A stretch of DNA of 64,000 bases from Drechslerella dactyloides (lineage: Eukaryota > Ascomycota > Orbiliomycetes > Orbiliales > Orbiliaceae): positions 124,001 to 188,000 of the forward strand of contig JAGTWJ010000007.1 of NCBI GenBank assembly GCA_020064725.1, in the 5' to 3' direction. Under the pieces are notes generated by a model. That model did no database searches. It saw only the letters and a program-made list of their open reading frames with translations, and had not been told where the DNA came from. Shown here piece after piece: positions 57,475 through 64,000 of the stretch (position 1 is its first letter; each line of letters starts with the position of its first letter). Both the position numbers and the translations under genes were made by a program.

Positions 57475-60400
57475 GCAACTCCTCACGCTCACTTGTGCTT
57501 CGGCCGTCTTTACCGTCTTTCACCTATCGATTCTGACAAAGCTGGCGGCTGGCTTCCGGACCTCTGGAGGGAGGTTTGCCATTTGCGCTATTACCACCAT
57601 ACAAGGGGCATGTGATTGGTCAGCATGGGAAACGGGGGCAGGAACGGAGCTGCCCGGATGTAGAAAAGTTGTACACATTATCGATTGCTTAACGTTCGGT
57701 CTATATAATGCACACGACCAGCCATGTCAGAGTCGGCTTGTGCTTCGCTTTTGCTAGATAGATAGATGAGACCCTTATAGACTGACGGTTATAAATGAAT
57801 GCCGACATATGGCCTCAATTTCTATTTAATTGCTCACTTTAAAACAACTGCTAGCTGGCTACAAGTTAGCCTGGGCAAATTCCGCCCGCCGAAGAAGTAC
57901 CGCTTAGTGACCAACCAAACGCCCAAAGCGGGCCTAGGATACAGAACTTCGGGAGATCCAGCAAGATTTTGCGACTGATCAACCATGCGAGGCCGGAGAT
58001 ACACTGCATACAAGGCTGGAAATAAACTGTAAAGATGCATCGCATCGGATTCCGGAGTCTGAGCTACCGTAAATGTTGTCTGTATACATGTATGTATGCA
58101 AGTTCTATCACTATTTTTACGGGCGTAGACAGCATGAGCCCAACATTAATATTACAGCGAGTATTTTTGTATAGAATTCAAAGAAGCACCCACATATGCA
58201 AGTGTACTTATGGAATAGAATGCATGTCAAGCCAACGAGTCTGCCCCATCTCATAGCTAGGATCCTAGTATCCCCTCTATGGAGCGATAGAGTTTATGGT
58301 GTTAACTCAGTGCTTCAAAATAAATCCTGCAACATGTTTATCATTGATCGCTTGGACTCCAACAGCCCCGATGCCAGGCGCTGTAGGGACTCCAAGTCAG
58401 AATCTTCTTTATCTATTTGCATGCCTTTCTATGTCCAGGTACTATCCTCCCTCAAATCGTTGATTCAGGAGAATTCGATATTCGAACGCCTCATTACTCC
58501 TATGAACCTTAAGCCTGTGGGCTGGAAGAATTCTGGCTCAGTCGCACTGATATGGCGAGGAGCCTGAGAACGGAGTCCTCTCTGTAACGCGATCCACGAG
58601 GTTCCCCGCACGCATTGGGAATGCGGTGCACAACGCACTCTAGCATACGGAATCAATACTCCACCCATATTGACTTGAGGATACCATGGTTGTTGAAGCT
58701 CAGGTCAACATGACCAACGTGGTTTGGGTTGTCACCGTACCGTATGCTTAAGGGTATAATCAGACGACCGTTCCACTCATATTTCCCAGCCCCATGATAT
58801 ATTAGCATACATCTGAGTGAAGATGTACTAACTACAAGGTATTTAGCGATGCGAACCTTAGCCGTCGCTAGCCACACAATGACTGCATGCGCAGGGTCTG
58901 AGACCATCCTACCGAAAGATGAAACCGCTACATTCAAGTAGATGGATCTGCGTACGACATCATATTCATGAATTACGTATAATCTTAAGGTCAAGGGCAG
59001 GGTAGTAGAAGGAACAAGGATCCTCGTTTTTGGACACGCGCTTCAAACAACGTGTGGGAGGCCTCGAGGAGGGAGCTTCAATCCAAGCCGGACATTTGAA
59101 ATACATACTGTGTCTTCCAGACATTTCCTACAACATACGATTCATAGAATTTGCGAAGTATCGAATATACGTCTAGAGAACGATCTCCCATAATCTAGAA
59201 AAAGAGGTAGCTGCATACTTCAGATATATTACGTGTACGTAATGGACTACGTTGCCCAGCTTCTGTTTCACGAATGGATACACACATATATAACGATGTC
59301 TTGATTAATGTCGCATGCCAGACACTCCCTCACCTAAAATTCGGTTACAATTTCAAAAACCACGTTAGGTAGTATACGAGGCCCCATAAAAGCCTTGATA
59401 AATCGCTTTTGAAGCTATATAGTCGACAACTTCAAGATCAGCTAGGCTTTTGGGTCTACCGAGTCTAAGGCTGGCAGTTTCGTTTATCATTCAGGAGGCA
59501 AGCACGCAAAGAGTGCTGTAAGTTGGTTATTCGAATACACGGGGTGGGTCTTAATGAACATTCAGAATAATTCTTTTCTGAACTCGTATAATATTGGTCG
59601 AGTCAGAGCTCCTCTCCCCACTTTCTATCTCTTTCTTCAAGTGGATACCTACCAGCCCTAGCTAGATTTGCCCGGCTGCTGGACTTCGGCCACGGAGAAA
59701 GCGACAGGGACTAGGATCCATCGGCAGCCTTCCAGAAGTGCAAGATGCAAGTAATATGGAACATACCGTGTTGGATATGACGTTCTCGCCTAGTATACTG
59801 AGCGGTATCCCTCAAGGCCTGCACATAGGCTAACCATTCAAGAGGTACGCACGCGACGAAATTGTCAGTTACCCCAGAATATCATATTTGCTTACCTATA
59901 GCAAGCGTACCTGTCCATGATATATGCACGGAGCGAGGGTTATAAAACCAGGAGGTGTACTGGTGACTGCGCTTGTCGGTTTCGATACACTGTAGCCGTG
60001 CCGTCGAGCTGAGAGCTGCTGGTTCCGGAAGCGAGGATGCGTTGTTTCTCAAGAAACTTTCCTGTTTGACGCTGTCCAGCAGCGGTATCCCAGCGAGTTG
60101 ACCCAGCTGCCAGCCTGCCAGCCTGCAGCCGAGCAAAAGGCGGGAGCTTAAAATTTATGAACAGAAGTTGGACATGGACCGGGGACTTTTCGTCCCTCCT
60201 CGTTTCGATCGGTTGTCCCAGACGGCGAGCTCAGCTGAGCAGGGGGTACCCAATCCATTAACAAATTCAAGTAACATCATCGGACCGGCGAGGGTGGCCG
60301 GTGGCCTGTGCCGCGTGCGTGGAGGGATCCAATGCTTAGCTCACTTAACAGCGTAGCCTAAGAGCACCAAATCTCAAATACGTGTTTCAGAATTCCCTCG

Positions 60401-63210
60401 AGAGGCTGCTCTTGCCCTTTTAGAACAGTGTTTCGCACTTTCAGGCTTGTTTCCCCAGAGCGAGGTCTACAGGCGTCGTTCATGGTGGAGTCGTAGAACC
60501 TTCGACGGTATCGAATCCTACACGGGTGTTAGGGTACAGCGCGATATGATAATGTGATAACGGGAGGCGTCCCGCTTCTAGGCAGCGAGAGTGGGATTCA
60601 CGGGTATTCAAGGGATTGTGGATCACGATAGCCGGCTTTGACAATTCTGGTGACAGCGTGGAGAGATTCCGTGATTGGGAGTGAAAATCGATCGGTCATT
60701 GGTTTGTTTAGGTGTGCGGCTGGTACCGTATACCAGCTGGTGGGGTTGCATCTCAAATGATCAAGTCCCGTCCCATACAAGCAAGTACTGCAGTTGCACG
60801 ATATCTGTAGAAGATTAATGATTAATCAAACGCGGTGGCGTCCCACGGAATTATTCTCGAATCTTCATCCTATGCAAGCTTTACGAGGGTGCATGCATAT
60901 CCTTTGTTGACGTCTGTTAGCCATTCGCCACTGGCACTGCGCTGTGCACTCGTCGCAAAGAAGTAAACCTTGGAATTTTAAGTCCGACGCCTCTCACAGA
61001 TTTCTTGGTCTCAGGCCCAGCTTAGGCTCCAGCGCCCCTCAATTCTTCCCGAGAGCCCCTCGGGACGCATGTTAAGCTATTCGCCCGCCAGCGCATATCA
61101 AATGATGCCTTGACGCCATCTGACCGCACACCCCTATAACATTGTGGTTTATCATTTGTCTGGGATTCTCGAAGAAGCGATCATGAAGCTTGACTGGAGG
61201 CTGGAGGTTGGCTGCCTTGCGCTAGCAGTTTGTCTGCCAAGCAAAGGCGCTCGACTTCTTTACCCCATTTCCACTCCAACCGATTACTATCGATTATCAG
61301 CTATCGGATCTACAAGCACGAACTAATGCCGCACATTCTTGATATAACGATGCCTTGCGCTTGAAGCTTTTAGCCTACACATATCCTTTTGGTGTTCCGT
61401 GGTGGGGCAACATTGGGGTTCAAATATCGGCAGCTACCGGCACACTAGCATGCATTCCTTCAATCAATGAACAAACTGCAGCTCAAGTTGCAAATATCAT
61501 CGAATCCCTCTATGCGGACAGGCGGGCTGGGAAAGCTGCAAAGATCCACACATCGTATTTGACGTAGTATCAATTGAAGCATCAGCCAGGAGTACCATGT
61601 TATTACCCTTTTGATATTTCTCGACACCGACCAGGCACCAGTCTGCTTTCATGCCGCACCCAAAAACAGATGCATGCATTTTTCATGCACCGGCGGCCAA
61701 GTTTACCGGGCACCAGATTCTAAACGCTTAGAATGTAAAGCCCTATCTATATCTAATCATATTTGAGATAATAAACATTACAGTACGTAAGATCTATCTT
61801 AAGATGCTGTGCAAGGTATCGTCTGAATTCGGTACAGGGGCCGTTGCAGAGATGCATATGCTACCCGTATCTGCATTACATTGCGATGCCGCACTTCGAC
61901 GAGAGGTCAGCTGTCGTCTCTTTGATACAGTTTATGTAGCTACATTCCGTCTTGGATCAATTTCCTTTTCTGGTTTTGCGGGCAAGGCTTCTAGTGCCTC
62001 AATAACGCTCGCTTCGAACACCCTGGATTAGTCAACCCAAGTCGAAGCTAGCGCTGTCAAATATCGCAAGAAAACCTATATTATGGGGTAGTTAGCGTAT
62101 ACAACGCTGCAGCTGCAGACTCCAGAATGGCGACCTGAACCCCGGTCGGCGGGCGCGGCACACCACCGCCACCACTACATGGGAAAACTCAGCATGCAGG
62201 TGTACGTATGTGTGAACCGCATGGCAGACTTAATGTACTCACACACGTACATATATGTGCTTTGCTATGTATTGCAGCTCTGAGTACATGGAGATCACAC
62301 GCAGCGATAGGCCCTCGTCGTCTTTGGCTGGTTGAAACTGGAGGTGCGACATGCAGCTGGATGTCTTGGTTTTTCACTGACGCTGATCGTTGCGGTCATG
62401 GAACATATGATGTGGAGAATTGGAAATAGAAACGAACACTTAGCCCTCCCTATATGATATTTCATTATTTTGTCGATAGAAAGATGCTCGCTCTGCTAGC
62501 ATGCCCCGTGCGGCTGCGTCGGATACCAAATCAAAGGGGATAGTTGTGTGGAAGCCGAGACTGGGAAAGATTGAAGTTGCAATCAGGCGGCCGATCCAAT
62601 ACAGTAGCGCCCCCAAGATGGAGACGGGACGACATGTAAAATGTACTATACAACATGTATGCCTTGTGTACTAGAAGTGGGGGGGACATAAAATGGGTTA
62701 CCTAGGAGCCCAGCTGCCACGACCCGCATGCACGGAGAACTGGAAATATTAATTGTTGGTCCCGTCGACTCGTTATATATATCCGGGTCCCCAAGATCTT
62801 GGTTTCCCGGATCGGTTGCGTGGGTTGAAGTAGAGATCAACCATACTTCATTTTACGCTGCTGCCTCTTTTAAAATTTACCTCTTGTTCCTTCTTTCCAG
62901 GGCGCTCGCCAGCACCACAGCAGGAGCAGCTGCTATTAGCTCAGGGCAACTAGACTGCACCTCGGAGTTTCCAATTTCGCCGGGAATTCCAAACACTGCT
63001 AACAAGAGCTTGGCTCGGTGTCATTTCATCTGCGACCTGCATTGTCCTGCGACCTGAATCCAGGCCCAGCTACCGAAGTGGGATTAAAGTGGAATTTTTC
63101 GCACAGCTAGGGGTCGCGGAAGGCCCATTCCTTCGCAGTGTCAAAAGTTTTTTCTCATCTGGACCCTCTTCTTCCCAGCTGTTTCTTTCCATCTTTCTTG
63201 ACTCAATTCA
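57475..63210. other. 5.7-kb gene-poor spacer
   Basis: No gene could be supported over 5.7 kb on either strand. All open frames are under 125 residues and match no family. Small features include CCAGCCTG tandem copies near 60110-60125 and an imperfect GTACGT..ACGTAC inverted repeat at 62202-62250. Part of this must hold regulatory sequence of the downstream GPCR gene. Confidence 0.5.
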
Positions 63211-63218
63211 CTATTCTT

Positions 63219-63246
63219 TCGACGAGCTATCAGAATAGCTCGTCGA
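63219..63246 (+). repeat. perfect 12-bp hairpin before GPCR gene
   Basis: Arms 63219-63230 (TCGACGAGCTAT) and 63235-63246 are exact complements around the four-base loop CAGA. The hairpin lies about 350 bp before the GPCR start codon, just after a C/T-rich stretch (63142-63218), so it may be inside the transcribed leader. As RNA it would be a very stable stem-loop. Confidence 0.8.
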
Positions 63247-63596
63247 CGCGCCTTTTGAAATTTTTTGCGCTGGCTAGGGCGCCGACCGGGTTCATTTGGC
63301 GAGCGCAGCTTGCCAGTTTTGTCGGTTACACAGACAGCGCCTCCAACAAATACAACGCGGCAGACAACAGCAACAAGATACATTTAGATCTGGATCTCAA
63401 GATTCGGTCAGGAGCTATTGGCCGAAGCTTTCCTCCTGGGTGTCTGGGGGCAAGAGGCGAGATCTCTGGCATAGGCTGAGAGAGAAAATCGATACGCCCG
63501 GCCGTCAGTGCCATACACGCATACAACTGGACAAATTGCAAACTCCCAAACCCTCTCCGACGCATCCAGCCGCGGTGGCTGGAATCTACAATCGCT

Positions 63597-64000
63597 ATGG
63601 GATTCCCGACGCTTACCATGACGATTGCTGTCCTAAACCTGATCGGTAGCTTGACGTCACTCCTAGGGTCGGGTTTCATTACTATCACCTATTTGATTCT
63701 GCCCATCAAACGGCACTTTCGACATTCACTCATCTTGAACCTTGCTATCGCTGGTGCGTATACGTAGACACCCATCCACAAACCCGGGTACCCCGATCAC
63801 ACCATTTTGGAAATAGAATATCTTATAGATGCGCATTCGGTAAATTTTCAACCATATCATGCTAATATAAAATCTCCTACTCGCAGATTTCACCAATAGC
63901 ATCAACAACTCTGTTTCAGGCCTTTGGCGCCTCACCACTCGTCGTGAAATCCCTGATGGCCCCGGCTGCATCGCCAACGGCTTCATGGGCCAACTCAGTG
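63597..64000 (+). CDS. Git3/cAMP-receptor-like G-protein-coupled receptor (5' part only)
   Basis: The gene is cut by the right edge. Exons seen are 63597-63753 and 63887-64000 (continuing), split by a 133-nt GTGCGT..GCAG intron with a GCTAAT branch; 90 residues are visible. The N-terminus is short and has no cleaved signal. TM1 is about residues 7-33 (TIAVLNLIGSLTSLLGSGFI), followed by a basic loop PIKRHFRHS. TM2 begins LILNLAIADFTNSINNSVSGL, with the LAxAD motif. The extracellular side has the GPGCIANGFMGQ block, whose Cys usually pairs with loop 2. This pattern fits the fungal class related to Git3 glucose receptors and Dictyostelium cAMP-receptor-like proteins. Ligand and exact class cannot be told from the fragment. 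Confidence 0.8.

Overview
This 64-kb window is nuclear DNA of a filamentous ascomycete (Pezizomycotina). The evidence is short spliceosomal introns, mostly 50-100 nt, with GT..AG ends and CTAAC/CTGAC branch sites; a cellulase with a fungal CBM1; WSC-domain and oxalate decarboxylase genes of filamentous fungi; and clear homologues of CTR9, RPF1, RIX1, SEC12, ARB1 and YPP1. The class cannot be fixed from sequence alone; Leotiomycetes is a weak guess. Exon structures were built by eye from reading frame, splice signals and family resemblance. All splice phases close and every complete model ends at an in-frame stop. No rRNA gene, convincing tRNA gene, CRISPR array or intact transposon was seen.

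Layout. 1-3.7 kb: no convincing gene. 3.8-5.3 kb: secreted GH6 cellobiohydrolase with CBM1. 6.4-6.8 kb: small secreted cysteine-rich protein, with a perfect 24-bp palindrome beyond its stop. 7-11 kb: AT-rich and gene-poor, with inverted repeats. 11.3-21.2 kb: SEC12 (ER exit), a TPR-like/ankyrin protein of unknown function, and CTR9 (Paf1 complex). 21.8-41.0 kb: five consecutive genes for secretory-pathway proteins, namely a selenium-binding-protein-like beta-propeller, an oxalate decarboxylase, a 1234-residue PQQ-like/WSC protein, a SurE-type phosphatase with a GPI-like tail, and a Ser/Thr-rich secreted protein. They are separated by gene-poor spacers of up to 4 kb. 42.3-51.1 kb: RPF1, RIX1 and YPP1. 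53.4-54.2 kb: a KP4-like killer-toxin-family gene. 55.4-57.5 kb: ARB1. 57.5-63.6 kb: gene-poor. 63.6 kb to the edge: 5' end of a Git3/cAMP-receptor-like GPCR with a strong hairpin in its upstream region.

Housekeeping blocks (SEC12-CTR9, RPF1-RIX1-YPP1, ARB1) alternate with accessory stretches coding for exported proteins. RPF1, RIX1 and ARB1 all act in 60S/40S ribosome biogenesis and lie within 15 kb, but nothing indicates more than neighbourhood. The exported set suits a plant- or litter-associated life: cellulose attack, oxalate breakdown, wall or surface sugar binding, and possible antagonism through a KP4-like protein. No single new multi-gene system could be proved. The most notable signals are the KP4-like gene, the run of exported genes, a 16-bp motif shared by two distant intergenic sites, two perfect palindromes/hairpins, and the unusual ARB1 and CTR9 introns.
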